The notes: generated from the sequence alone by a model not told the origin. Counted from the first letter of the stretch, positions 10,676 to 23,116 are shown. The stretch is DNA of 64,000 nucleotides from Oikopleura dioica (GCA_907165135.1 OU015567.1:3601001-3665000), one strand, 5' to 3'. Program-made: numbers and translations.

Positions 10676-12774
10676 ATGCAGGAGGAAGATGAAGTCAGTC
10701 GAGACTTACACCAAACCTTACTTGTCGCGGCTAAAAATCCGAGAAAAATAAAGAAAATGAATGCAGCTCAATTAGATGAAGGTATTTAATTAGTTTCTAC
10801 TTATTCTAAAGTGAAATGAGTTCAAATCGAGAACCAAATCGGTATAATTAAAAACGAAAATATTCGGCCAGCTGCCAATCTTCTCAAGGGAATCGCAGTT
10901 ATTTCTTCGGAAAAAAACATAAAACATCTAACCGACTGCAGAATTTTTCATGAGCAAATAAAAATGGCATCAAGAGGACAAGAACAGGAATTCGAACTCA
11001 ACAAAGGCGGCATAAACATCAAAAGCTACAAAGAAATAGAGGAAGATATTAAAAAATTTGAGAAAATGAAGAAACGAGAAGACGCGGACGATAAATACAA
11101 GGTCGATCCGTCAAAAATAACTCTACGTGAACAGCCGGATGAAGAAATAATCTTCAATTTAGACGAAGAAATACAGGAGATTGACGAACAGGCTATTGCA
11201 GGTAAAACGTAAAAGTGAACAACTAGTAACGAATTCTAGAATTGCTACAAGAAGATGAGAAGGACGATGATTTTGTCGCCAATGTCATCAAGTGGAGACG
11301 ACGCGATACGACTGAAATCAATGAATCGGACAGAGAAAGTAACAGAAGCGAAACAATAACGACGGAGGAAATCGACGAGTTTGATTTAGATGCACGGCGT
11401 TCCATTCAAGAGCGATCGCACTCAGTTGAAGAAGGCGGCCAATTTATAGAATACGCGGAAAAAGAAGATAATAATGATTTTTCAACAGAAGAAAACTCAA
11501 AAGAAAAGAAAACGGCCACAACAGATGGAAATCAAGACGGAAACCAACAGTCAACTAAAAATGTCACAAAAATGACCGAAAACGCGAAAGAAGAGATATT
11601 GGACCTGAAGACTAAAAAGACAACCAAGAGAGAAATTCCAAAGCTTAAAAACTTCAAAAATTACGAAAACGAACGAAATTGGGGCCAGGGGAAACAAAAA
11701 AAAGCGCGAGGAGAATGCCGGGTTTCCTATTCTACCATATAAACAGAAAGGGAAACGAAAAGAAAAGAGGCGGAAGCTAATCATAGGTAACGCAATAAAC
11801 AATAACCCCCCCCCCCCACGCCTTCTCCTCTTCCCCGCACTCCCTAACTGTTTTGCCAAAATGACGAAGATAATATAAATTTATTTGAGACACGGAAACG
11901 CAGATAACTGAGGAAGAGCACATATCGCGTATCCTTGGCAAGCATGATGATTACTGCAAGAAAATGGACGATGAAGAGAATGAATTCAAAATAGTTGAAG
12001 AAAACCCTGTTCAATTATTCACAAAACGATGCACGCGTTCAACAACCGCAAAAATCGAGACGACTGACTTTATGATGGAGGGTATAAAATTGAAAAAGAA
12101 ATCCCCGAAAAGAGAAACCGTGACGAAAAACTTGAAAGAAACCGTCAATGATGATGAATGGCAAGAGAATTTTCTTTCCGGGAGTCCACTAAGAGAATTC
12201 GAGAATCAGTTAGGGTCCGAGACAGATACACATTGTAGAATGCGCCGGGTAGCCAATCAAAAAGCGTTATTCGATGAACAAAAAAAAAGAGATCTAAAAT
12301 ATCACATGGCAAAACGAACCATAGAAATCAGTAATTTGAGAGAATCACTCGGCACTTATTCAAAATGTAACAAATTTGACAATTGTTCTAGAACTTACGC
12401 GGACCCTAGGAAAAGCAAGAAAGCAATAGAATAACAAAAAAATCGGCTGACATCAAAATCGGCGGGAGCAAAGAAGACATAATTGACTGGCTAAAAAAGC
12501 AAAACGATGATAAGCAAACAATCCAGGAATGCTATGAAATAAAACTTTGCAAGGCGAACCTTAATTCTGAAAAATTTTAGCCATTTTAGCCCGTTAAAGA
12601 GAAATAGTTATTTTCATAACATAACAGAACTATATAAAAAAGAATACCGATGGTAAACGAAAGAGTGCCGCCCGTTCATTCCACAGTGTTCTGCAATTAC
12701 TGAAAGAAGGAAAAGTAGATGGCAAACAGCCAAAAACAGAAGATGGAGACGAGATAACCCTACAACTAAAGTGA
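10676..12774 (+). CDS. Kleisin-family cohesin subunit (Rad21/Rec8-like)
   Basis: Exons at 10,676-10,781, 10,821-11,201, from 11,240 and from 11,890 onward join in frame over small GT-AG introns. The N-terminal ~130 residues align by pattern with the Rad21 N-terminal domain that binds SMC3: LLVAAKNPRKIKK resembles LAAHW-KK-TK, then LLKGIAVI, LTDCR and QIKMASR, and later ITLREQPDEE, like the ITLPEEFHDFD segment. The last exon reads KRKSAARSFHSVLQLLKEGK, like the C-terminal winged helix that binds SMC1 (RKQAAAKFYSFLVLKK). The long middle is charged and disordered, where kleisins carry separase sites. The canonical MFY start is not seen, so a 5' exon may be missing. Joins around 11,740-11,890 and 12,420-12,600 are uncertain. 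Expected role: closing the cohesin ring on chromosomes. Confidence 0.68.
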
Positions 12775-12912
12775 TTTCGCCAACTGTTTAAAAAAGATAT
12801 GTTTCTTTTACTGCGAATAACTTCCTTTTTGATCCCCACTTTTCAGCCACTTTTCAAGCACAACAATTGTAATAAAGTAATCAATTAAGACAGTGAAAAT
12901 TATCGGTCGAAA

Positions 12913-13731
12913 AATGTTCTACTGCGTCGGACGAGGATGGGAGGTCGCTATATCGGGGATCACTGATTTTTATTATAAATTATTTTTTTAACATAAAAAA
13001 TCCCTTTCGAAGGCATTTTTACAGATGAGAATCGCTTCAAAAAGTCAGTTAAATATTATCCCGCAATCGATAACTTCTTCATATCCGAAAATGAAACTGC
13101 GGCTCAAAATTGGATGAAAGAACACTGTAAATCGGTAGAAGAAATTCTCAGTGAACAAAACAAGGACGTAAACAATGGTTTTGTCGGAAAAGGAACGCGT
13201 TCAGTTAATAATAGAAAAAAAGATCCATAACTTTCTTTAACGCAAAAAAGTAGAGCAAACAATATCCCAAATAGAAATATTCGACGGGAAAATCAACTGG
13301 AAAATCGAGGTCGGCGACGCAACCGGAGTCGTTCAAGTAAAGGAATTCATGAAACAATAAACATTTTGTTAGGGTGAAGTTACTCATGAAGTGGTGGAAT
13401 ATATATTTGGGATTAATTTATTCAAAAAACAAATCAACCCTGCAATATTTCACGAGATAACCGAAAGAGAAAGAGAAAAAGCGGAAAAAAAACTTGAAGA
13501 ATTTTATGGCCTGATTGAATTATTGAAACTACCAGAAAAAATACTTATAAAATCCTTCACCAAGTTCAGTGACACTGTATAAAAACCCAGTAACAACAGA
13601 ATTCCTTACGAATAAAAAATTCAGAATTCGAAAGGTAGACGAATCAGGCAGTCCAAACGCGGAAAAAAAACAGACGAGAGCATCAAAAGACGCGGCAAAC
13701 AACGCGGAAGAAGATAAAAAGGGAGTAAGTA
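12913..13731 (+). CDS. Uncharacterised exon cluster leading into the tandem array
   Basis: After a non-coding gap, open exons follow: one after a TTTTTACAG acceptor at about 13,024 (KYYPAIDNFF, NWMKEHCKSVEEIL), one at about 13,250-13,360 (IEIFDGKINWKIEVGDATGV), one at 13,372-13,580 (YIFGINLFKKQINPAIF, helical), and one ending at 13,721 with a strong GTAAGT donor (AKDAANNAEEDKKG-like end). Frames change between them and not every splice join could be fixed, so this is a gene or gene remnant. No known family recognised. The last exon is the ancestor of the tandem units that follow. Confidence 0.4.
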
Positions 13732-14282
13732 TCGTTAACCCATTCCCATAGGCGCGTGGTATCATGATAGCTGAGAAAGTACTCTCCGGGCTTAAGACTG
13801 ATACCACCGCTTGTATTGAAGCGCAAAATTGCTGAAATGAAAATTTCAGCGAATCAGCGCGCCATTTTCTTCAGCGACCTAATTTCATTATTCAGACCCC
13901 GCAACATCAACTCCGCAGTCACAAACGCGGAAAAGAAGAGAGAAACGCACTAGAAGACGAGGCAAACAACGCGGAAGGAAGATAAAAAGGGAGTAAGTAT
14001 CGTTAACCCATAGCCGAAGGCGCGTGGTATCACGATAGCTGAGAAAACACTCTCCGGGCTTAAGACTGATACCACCCCTTACATTAAAGCACAAAATTGC
14101 TGAAATGAAAATTTCAGCGAATCAGCGCGCCATTTTTTTCAGCGACCTAATTTCATTATTCAGATCCCGCGACATCAACTCCGCAGTCACAAACGCGAAT
14201 AAGAAGAGAGAAACGCACTAAAAGACGCGGCAAACAACGCAGAAGGAAGATAAAAAGGGAGTAAGTATCGTTAACCCATAGC
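13732..14282 (+). repeat. ~270-bp tandem array, left part
   Basis: Units start at the palindrome-like ATTGCTGAAATGAAAATTTC and repeat every 268-271 bp (13,828 and 14,096 here). Each unit holds a TTATTCAG acceptor, a ~100-bp exon-like stretch, a GTAAGTATCG donor and a TCTCCGGGCTTAAG segment. The exon-like part has lost its reading frame in these copies. The array breaks off at 14,282. Confidence 0.75.
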
Positions 14283-17060
14283 TAGGGTCCGCACGCAAAA
14301 ATCGACCACCTGAAATCTCTTGATTTTCAAAAAACGGCTTGGATAGTATGATAGAGCAACTCAAACTGAACATTTTTCATATTGAAAGTTTTTCACCGCC
14401 GCTGACTTTTCTGCCGGAAATAGTCAGGTTTAACACCGGAAATCGGTACTTTTTCATGTTTCTGGCCGGCTCACCTTGATCTCGTCGTGATAAGATATCG
14501 ATAAGAGGCTCAAAAGAAAGCTCGTCGTCTGGGCTTTCTTCTGGCACCAAAAAAAAAAGTAGTCACTTAATATAAATTTTTGGCGCTAGAAGCGATTGAA
14601 GGTGCCCAGGATGCCCAAAAATTGCTCAAAATCACCGGAACTAGCGGGTTTCGGTCTAAAACCTCATGAAACCCCTTACATATTGATATCTTTCGATCGG
14701 ATTTTTTCTCTAGACGAAATATTGACCGGTTGAGAGCTCAACCAACCGGTTCTCAAGCCAAAACCAGCCGGTTTCTCTCCAAAACCACGTGTTTTCTAGT
14801 ACATATGGATATCTATCGAAAGGATTTTCTTTTCTGAGTACAAATTGACCGGCTCGAAGCCGGTTGAAAAGTCAACTCTGGTCAAGTTCGGTCGGAGGAC
14901 CTCCCTGGTGGAAGACCAACCGCTGGAAGACCAGTATTTAAAATTTTCAATATGTGGCTATGCTCGGTCAATATATGGCCACTTATGGTCAACATTGGTC
15001 GAGTTAAGCCGGAGGACCCTCGGAGGACCTCCCTGGTGGAAGAAAATAAGCTGGAAGACAAAAATTAAAAAAATGAAATAAAATGCCTTGCTGGGCTAAG
15101 AATCAACACTTTCGTCGAACTTTGGCCACTTTATGCCGGAGGACCACCTGAGGACCTCTTTTGCTGGAAGACAATCTACTGGATGACCAACCTTTAAAAA
15201 AATTAAAAATCAATCACAGTTAACTCAGTGATGAAAGGCGCCACGCCGACCGAAAGCTATCAGGCCACTAAATTCAGTGAGTGACAAGGCAAAACCGTCC
15301 AGGAGAGAAGACAACATCTTTTTATTCGGCTCAGAAAAGAACGAGCTGCCGCGGGCAAACATATGGATATCTATCATATTTCGACAGATTTTTCGCGGAA
15401 ATTTTCAACCAATCGGAAACCTTGATTTTTCAAACCGGCCAATGAGCAGCCGAGTAGCCGCCCACTCAAAATTTGTCAAAATTTTTATGTTGGTTTCAGA
15501 CACGACCCCTAAAAATTGACCGGTTTAGATCTAAACAGCATTCCAAATTATCAACTCAAAAGTCTTCGATAACGATTTTTATAAATTTATTTTTGAACAT
15601 GTTTCATAATTCTGCAGGTTGTCTTCGAGAAGATGGTGTTCTAATATTTTTCCGCTTTCTATGAGCTTTGAGTTAGGGATTTCTTTCAATAGGTCTTCAT
15701 CTGTATCAGAATTTTTACTGCTTGTTCACGCCTTAACGGCAACATCGCGTTTAGCAGCGAGACCTTTCCTGGTGGATAACTACAAGTACTGTAAACAGTC
15801 ATTTTTGCTCTTCTCTCATAAATATAGGAGGGGTTTTCATAAATTTGTATTGTTTTTGAATCTTCTTTGTTCTTTCTGAATATCAGTTAAAATAACGCTT
15901 TCAGCTAGAAAGAAAAAAAACAACTTGCCTTTTATTATGTTGGACGGTGGAAAAATGAAATTTTTTGTTTTTAGCATCCCTGTGAGCTCTGAGAGTAACC
16001 CATTGCTCATATTTTCCACAATGAAGATCCATCGAATTGAAAAAACTATCTTTAACTGGGGTCGGAGAAAATGATGAAAATGATTGGTTGATAGATTGTA
16101 GGTTTTTTGCACCAGTTACTTGTTACCAGTGATCAACGACCCAAATAGCTCACCGCCACCAATCCATTAAAATTTGATTCTCGAATCAACCGACTCACCT
16201 CTACCGATTTAATGCCTTTCCGACCCCGATTCTTCAATTTTACAGTAGACATCGTTGCCCTCACGCCCAGCGGTGATAGTGTAGTTGAGTGAGCCAATGG
16301 TGATCCCATTAATAGTTGCTAGCTAGGTTTCGAAATTGCGTGTTTACAAATTTATTTTGAAAAAATCGATAAATTAAATTTTTTTTTTGCGTTATTTATT
16401 GACAATCTCTTAATGTTTGTCTTTTATTTTTTAACTTATTCATGAATAAGGAAAATAACCGAGAATAATAAAAGAGATTATAAGTATAAAATAATTCGAG
16501 TTATGTTTAGAATTCAAGCAGATAAAACGACGCAAATCGCAACCTAGATGGCTAACAAGAGCAAATGCCCTTCATTCAACTGCTCGATTCGTTTAGGTAT
16601 TTGAAGTGTCTGTATGCGATTACATTAAAATTCTTCCATTTAAAAATTCAGAAAACGTAATCGAAAATCTTTTGTAAAACCTCCCCATACTAGCTTTAGA
16701 GACGTCATATCTGTCTCAAAAATTGGTAGTCCCTGTGAACTTTTTGCGTAGAAGCTTCTGTACTTCAATGGCTCGGGCTTCAAGATTGCTGTGTTTGGCG
16801 AAATGTAATTCTTCGATGATATTTTGAATTTTTCTTCAGCGGTGCCGAGACCAAACATACTAGGTTGTTCAGGAGCAAAGATACCATAAGGAAATGGTCT
16901 TTTTTCGAATCGAAATATTTGTTGTTTTTAAGAACTTAGTAAATTATTATTTTATAAGCAAATTTAGAATTCCTTTATCTCTAAGAATAATGAAAAATTC
17001 TCTTTTCAATTTTCCTGAGAAGTTGGATTTCATACGATTTGTCGATACTTTGGACAATCG
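14283..17060. other. 2.8 kb block interrupting the tandem array
   Basis: The array unit stops after CCCATAGC and resumes at ATTGCTGAAA, with about 75 bp of the unit lost, so this is not a clean insertion. The left half (14,283-15,800) is non-coding, with repeated GGAGGACC-containing segments and a stretch at 15,393-15,500 that resembles 51,984-52,115. The right half carries minus-strand exons. No terminal inverted repeats were found. Confidence 0.5.
15838..16935 (-). CDS. Minus-strand exons of an unrecognised protein inside the array block
   Basis: Upstream exon: KRPFPYGIFAPEQPSMFGLG through LKYRSFYAKSSQGLPIFETD to WGGFTK. Downstream exon: NLQSINQSFSSFSPTPVKD, MDLHCGKYEQWVTLRAHRD, ending HNKRQ, then a GT-AG intron and KEQRRFKNNTNL with a stop. 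Balanced codon use and a clean final intron make this look like real coding sequence. The join between the two main exons and the 5' end are not settled. No family recognised; it could be a captured gene fragment, as it sits inside an interrupted satellite array. Confidence 0.42.
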
Positions 17061-18030
17061 ATTGCTGAAATGAAAATTTCAGCGAATCAGCGCGCCATTT
17101 TCTTCAGCGACCTAATTTCATTATTCAGACCCCGCAACATCAACTCCACAGTCACAAACGCGAATAAGAAGAGAGAAACGCACTAGAAGACGCGGCAAAC
17201 AACGCGGAAGAGAAGGTATAAAGGGAGTTAGTATCGTAAAACCCATAGCCGAAGGCGCGTGGTATCACGATAGCTGAGAAAACACTCTCCGGGCTTAAGA
17301 CTGATACCACCCCTTGCATTGAAGCGTAAAAATTGCTGAAATGAAAATTTCAGCGAATCAGCGCGCCATTTTTTTCAGCGACCTAATATCATTATTCAGA
17401 CCCCGCAACATCAACTCCGCAGTCACAAACGCGAATAAGAAGAGAGAAACGCACTAGAAGACGCGGCAAACAACGCGGAAGAGAAGGTATAAAGGGAGTT
17501 AGTATCGTAAAACCCATAGCCGAAGGCGCGTGGTATCACGATAGCTGAGAAAACACTCTCCGGGCTTAAGACTGATACCACCCCTTGCATTGAAGCGCAA
17601 AAATTGCTGAAATGAAAATTTCAGCGAATCAGCGCGCCATTTTCTTCGGCGACCTAATTACATTATTCAGACCCCGCGACATCAACCCCACAGACACCAA
17701 CGCGGAAAATAAGAGAGAAAAGCACTAAAAGACGCGGCAAACAACGAAGAGGAGAAGGCATATAGGGAGTAAGTATCGTTAACCCATAGCCGAAGGCGCG
17801 TGGTATCACGATAGCTGAGAAAACACTCTCCGGGCTTAAGACTGATACCATTCCTTGCATTGAAGCGCAAAATTGCTGAAATAGAATGACAGCAAATCAG
17901 CGCGCTATTTTCTTCAAAGACCTAATTTAATTTTCAGACCCCGCGACTTCAACTCCACAATCCAAACGCGAATAAGAAGAGAGAAAAGCACTAAGACGCG
18001 GCAAAAAACGCTGAAAAAAAGGTAAAGAGC
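17061..18030 (+). repeat. ~270-bp tandem array, right part
   Basis: Unit starts at 17,061, 17,332, 17,603 and 17,872 (spacings 271, 271, 269). The copies are highly similar up to the last, which decays after about 17,950; a further diverged fragment lies near 18,235-18,390. The exon-like stretch contains stops in all frames checked, so the array now behaves as a satellite. Confidence 0.78.
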
Positions 18031-18443
18031 GATTTTAGCAAGATAACCATGAAGTACTATTTCGCCAAGTGAGAATAATAAACCATAACTTAATACAAAA
18101 ATAAATAATTTAATTTTTTAATAAGAACTAGTAAAATGATAAAAAAGTGGAACTTCTAGAAAAGTTTTGAAGATGACCTTGATTTTAACCAGCATATACC
18201 ACCTGTATGCATTTTAGCAAACTCAAATTTGCAGAAAAAGCTTTCAGCGAATCAGCGCACCATTTTCTTCAACAACCTTTTACAATATTCAGACCACCCA
18301 ACGTCAGCAGCACAGTCAGATACGCAGAAAATAGACAAACGAAGCAAGTGACGAGACATATAACGCGGAACAATATCTCAACAGTACTTAAGTAACAAAA
18401 CCCTTTATTACGCGAAAACAAGCTAATATTTTAGACACAAAGG

Positions 18444-18816
18444 ATGACAGTACCAAATTATAACGACAGTGACCTAGTAATGAAAGCAGTTGAAATTCTA
18501 TTTACGAACACAGAATGGGGAGAAATCATAGCAAAAAAATTTGAAGACGCGTCAATTTCAAAAGAAAAAGCGATTGAATTAATAGAAAAGCATTTGCTAT
18601 CAATAAACGAGATTGAAGAAACCTTGCTTGGAAACATAGCAGACTTTATGATAAAAGAACAATTAGATTTTGTACCAGAAACAGGTAAATAGGTCAAATT
18701 AACACAAAACCATAAAAAAATCCACAAGATGCGATAGAATGCTTAAATGCTGCCATGAAAAAATTCACACAGATGCAAGAGAAAATTATCAACATCAAAA
18801 AACAAATAACAGAAGG
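18444..18816 (+). CDS. Small helical protein, unrecognised
   Basis: The ATG follows a TTTTAG acceptor by 14 nt. Exon 1 encodes MTVPNYNDSDLVMKAVEILF through EKAIELIEKHLLSINEIEE. A GT-AG intron leads to ECLNAAMKKFTQMQEKIINI. It is predicted all-helical and partly coiled coil, about 115 residues. The 3' end is uncertain because a GTACGC donor follows directly. A dyad motif (18,889) separates it from the next gene. No function assigned. Confidence 0.42.
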
Positions 18817-18888
18817 TACGCCTGACCATTATACAGTGTGCAACATCAAAAACTATTTCATTCAGAAACAACAAAACAATGAAGACAT

Positions 18889-18902
18889 AGGCCTCCCGGC
18901 CG
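18889..18902. repeat. AGGCC-N4-GGCCT dyad, copy 2
   Basis: AGGCCTCCCGGCCG followed by AAGAAAACCCTT. It lies between two plus-strand genes. Confidence 0.6.
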
Positions 18903-19048
18903 AAGAAAACCCTTATCTTGTTTCTCATGTATTACTTTTCTAATGGTGCACTGTTTCAAAGATTATTTGCCGTCACTTTGTTTTTATTTCTTTATAATAG
19001 CCTTACAAGTAACAATTGTAGCCCATTGACAGCATTCGGTATTCAGCA

Positions 19049-22000
19049 ATGGGTCGGAAAAAGAATAAGCTTTATCCCGACGAATATAAGAAGCGGGTTC
19101 AAGGAATGAACCACACGCTGAAGCTTCGTGACAAAGTCGAGTACATTGCCACAATTTACTCAAGAGAGAGTAAATATAAAAGGTGGAGGCCTTCATGCAG
19201 ATTCGATCGAATTGAAGAAGAATCAGACAAAATTTTCGCTGAAACCAAAGCCCAACTTGCCAAATATGTCAACGAACGAAAAACTGCAGGAAGAGTAAGA
19301 ATATTACAATCAAATCATCTTGAAAAATATTCTTTCACTCAAAACAGAAACAGAACGCGGCTCCCACCTTCTTGGTAAACTCTTGAGATTCTTCAGCAAA
19401 GATGAATTGCAGACGATACTTGCCATTTGCAACAATCACCCAAACTACATGGAATACACAACTGATCTCTTGAATCCGTATAAATTTCCGCCGCTCAATT
19501 CCATCACCGAGCCAGCTGAAGAATTGCCCCCGAGTGAGTCCGAGAAACCGCCAGAATCCTTCAAACAACGCGAACTCAACCACACTGACGATAGTAGACT
19601 ACATAAGTTCGGACGTGCAGTGTCACTAGGTAAAAAATATCAATCATCAAGTATTAAACTTAAAAATAAGGATTGCCGAAAGCCGATGGGAGAATGAAAC
19701 GCCCAGAAGAGGGAGAAATACGGCCCATTATTCTTTCCGAAGCTACCTCTTGGGTAAAAACGAAAAAAGGCGGACGAAAGGATCAAATCAAATATCTATT
19801 CGTGCAGACCTTCGATTCCCTCCTGGAGCAGAATGACCACTTTAAGAAACTTCAAGAGAACATTAAAGCCGTCAGAGACGATCAAACGATACAATTTCGG
19901 TTCCACTATAATAGAAAAATCCGGTACCTATTGGGAGGACAGGTCGCCCCAGACGTCATCAAACACGTGATCAAACTCTTCGAGCCATTGCTATTTATAA
20001 CGAGGGAGAGGTTTAGCAAAGGAATACTTCTCCAAGGCGGCAAACCAATAATCAAATGGAAGACCGAGAAAGAATTTCAAGAAGAAGTTCAATGGGCAAT
20101 TAGCGACTGGCTTCAGATTATTAAGAGGGGTCACAGTGGAACGATTGAAGGAGAAGAAGAATTAAGTGACATCAATTTCGCGGCCCGCTCGGATCAATCA
20201 GCACTTCTAAGAAGAGTGAAAAGACGGCACAAGGAAAAATTAAAGAAAATGCTGGAGAAGTCCAAAATTTCGTCGGCTTCTGAAAAATCGTACGTAACTC
20301 AATATAATTGATATCACCTTCGAACGAAGACTTAAAAAAAAATATCATTTAGGCAAACGCAAGAAAAGGATAAGGACTCGGAAATCGATTCGGAAAGTTC
20401 AGAAGAGGAGAGTGACGCGGAAGATAATTCAGACGAGAATTCTATGCCGATGTTGACTGATATGGAAACAAATAAAGCAAGCATGGAGAGAACAAGACTC
20501 TGGCTTTTGGATAACGAACCACCAAACCTCAATTCGATTCATAACTCAAATCATGATGGTAAAAATATCTAATAAACATTCTATTAAAATTGTTAGAATC
20601 GGCCAACGAGCATGAAGAACAGGACTCGCCAAGTCAATCAAATACGTCAACTCCACAATTATGGAAGGAAGTGGACCCTAAACTACGCGCAAAGCTTCTC
20701 AGTGGCACATTACCAGGCGCAGAACCTACTAGTAGCCGACCATATGCAAAAAAAGCGGTTAATCTTTTTGACTCCGACGACAGCCAAAAAACTACACTGC
20801 AAAAAGACGGTACACTTATTGCCATTGAAATTCGTTTTAATAAATTTTCAAGATGAAACTGCCGGCAGACATGAACCAAATTCATATCCCACAACTCAAC
20901 AACAGAATGAACTGGTCAACGTCAATACGGAGAAAAGTAAAAACACTACGACTACTACAGATGAAACGGCAGATGAGGAAAGAAGAACTGAAAAGGAGGA
21001 TGAAAACATTGATGAAACGAAAGGACACCCAGAAGAAGGTACACTTATTCCTAGTGAAAAAGCTTTAAAATATATTCCAGATGAGACGGTAGAAAATCAT
21101 CCACAGGATGGACCAGTTGACGAGCGCCCGGAGAAAAATTCAAACGTTCAGCCGCATACAGATACAACGACAATTGATGCCCAACGTTCTGGCACCACGA
21201 AAAAGGATGAACAGAGTGCAGCCGTCCAAAGAAGCAATTCGAAGTACTCTGAAGTTGCAGTCGCAAACAAGACCAATAACAACGAATCTTTCTGTGCAGA
21301 ATATGACGGGGATCAAAAATCAACAAGGTACTGTGCAAATATTTCTGCACCAAATACGAATATGAGCAGGAATCACATATTATGAATAAAAAATAAACTT
21401 ATATTTAGTCAAAATGTTGAATCAACAAATCTCCCAAAGCTTCAGAAAGATGCGGATAACATAATTGAAGAAGGCACGGAGAAAACGAACAATGCTCTTC
21501 AAGAAAAGTAATTATTTACCGCGTCAAACATGTACAAATTATTATTCAGGAACATAACCACGGCAAATGATGCGCAAATTTCTGGCACCAGCAATAAGGA
21601 TGAACAGGGTGCAGTCGTCCAAACAACTATTGCACCTGCAATCAGCAAGTCGAAGTCTTCTACAGATGAAGTCGAAAACAAGACCAAAAACGACGGAGAT
21701 TTTGGCGCAGAAACTGTCGCGGACCAAAAATCAACAAGGTAATTGAAAAGTAGTGCGACGATATTTCTGCAACCAAAAATAATATGAGCAGGAATCACAT
21801 GTAAACGAAACGGAAGTAATTTTTATATTTAGTCATCGTGTTGAACCAACAAATCACCCAGAACGCCCGGAAGATGCGAAGAGAATCGAAGAAGGCACGG
21901 AAAATACGAACAATGCCCTCCAAGAAAAGTAATTAAATACCGCGTCAATTATTATTATAATTATTTTTCAGGACCGCAACAACGAGGAACGGTGCGCAAA

Positions 22001-23116
22001 ATTCTGGAGCCAGCAAAAAGGATGAACTGAGTACAGTCGTCCAAACAAGCATTGCACCTGCAAACAGCAAGTCGAAGTCTTCTGATGATGAAGTCGCAAA
22101 CAAGACCAAGAACGGCGCAGATTTTGGCGCAGAAACTGACGCGGGCCAAAAAACAACAACAAGGTAATTAAAAAGTTGTGCGACGATATTTCTGCATCAA
22201 TAAATAATATGAGCAGGAATCAAATGGAATCGAAACGGAAGTAATTTTTATATTAAGTCATCGGGATGAACCAACAAATCACCCAGAACGCCCGGAAGAT
22301 GCGAAGAGAATCGAAGAAGGCACGGAGAAAACGAACAATGCTCTTCAAGAAAAGTAATTAAATACCGCGTCATCATTTATCAAATTATTTTTAGGACCGC
22401 AACAACGGGAAACGGTGCGCAAAATTCTGGAGCCAGCAAAAAGGATGAACAGAGTACAGTCGTCCAAACAAGACTTGCACCTGCAATCAACAAATCGAAG
22501 TCTTTTGATGATGAAGTCGCGAAGAAGACAAAGAACGACGGAGATTTTGGCGCGGAAACTGACGCGGACAAAAAATCAACAAGGTAATTAAAAACTTGTG
22601 CGAGGATATTTCTGCACCAAAAATAATATGAGCAGGAATTAGATGGAATCGAAACGGAAGTAATTTTTATATTTAGTCATCGTGATGAACCAACAAATCA
22701 CCCAGAACGCCCGGAAGAAGCGGAGAACACAATTGAACAGGACGTGGGATATACGAACGATTCTCTTCAAGCAGGGTAATTGAATACCGCGTCAAATATT
22801 TATAAAATTGTTATTAAGGAACAAAACAGCGAACGAAACGAGCAAGCAGACAGTCACTCAACCAATATCGACGCCTAAATCTGATTCATCGACAGACGAA
22901 GACGATTCTTATGAAATTGCGAAAAGAAGCAGAGAAGTATGGAAGAAAACGGTTACTGGGTCATCATACAATGACCGAAATGTCAAACATATCAAGCTTT
23001 CCGATGCCAACAGAAGAAAGAAAGACAGAGAAAATGATAGAGCGAGAACAAAGGCGGATAAAGAAAAGATAGAGCGAAGGCAAAAAAACAAAAAGCAACT
23101 ACGAAGGCAGCCATGA
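19049..23116 (+). CDS. Large uncharacterised protein with a disordered tail built by exon-pair duplication
   Basis: Starts MGRKKNKLYPDEYKKRVQG just after a GTATTCAG acceptor. The folded part spans the exons to about 20,290 (LLGKLLRFFSKDELQTILAI; KYLFVQTFDSLLEQNDHFKK; IRYLLGGQVAPDVIKHVIKL; KEFQEEVQWAISDWLQIIKR). It is helical and matches no family I recognise. Its first intron (19,290-19,347) keeps the frame only as GA-AG. From 20,350 the protein is acidic, then Ser/Thr/Lys-rich and disordered. The exons from 21,081 to 22,775 are four tandem copies of a two-exon cassette. The last exon is basic and ends at 23,116, but a Lys-rich tail is open in another frame to 23,439, probably after an A-tract slip near 23,085. 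Confidence 0.6.
21081..22775 (+). repeat. Four tandem copies of an exon-intron-exon-intron cassette
   Basis: Long exons A: 21,081-21,327, 21,550-21,738, 21,972-22,163, 22,395-22,583. Short exons B: 21,409-21,507, 21,833-21,928, 22,258-22,353, 22,677-22,775. Period is about 420 bp. The A/B and B/A introns are conserved between copies, including a shared ATGAGCAGGAATCA word in the A-B intron. The A-B and B-A junctions are phase 2, so cassettes can be added or lost without shifting the frame. The unit encodes about 95 residues (NSGASKKDE.., EPTNHPERPED..). Confidence 0.82.
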
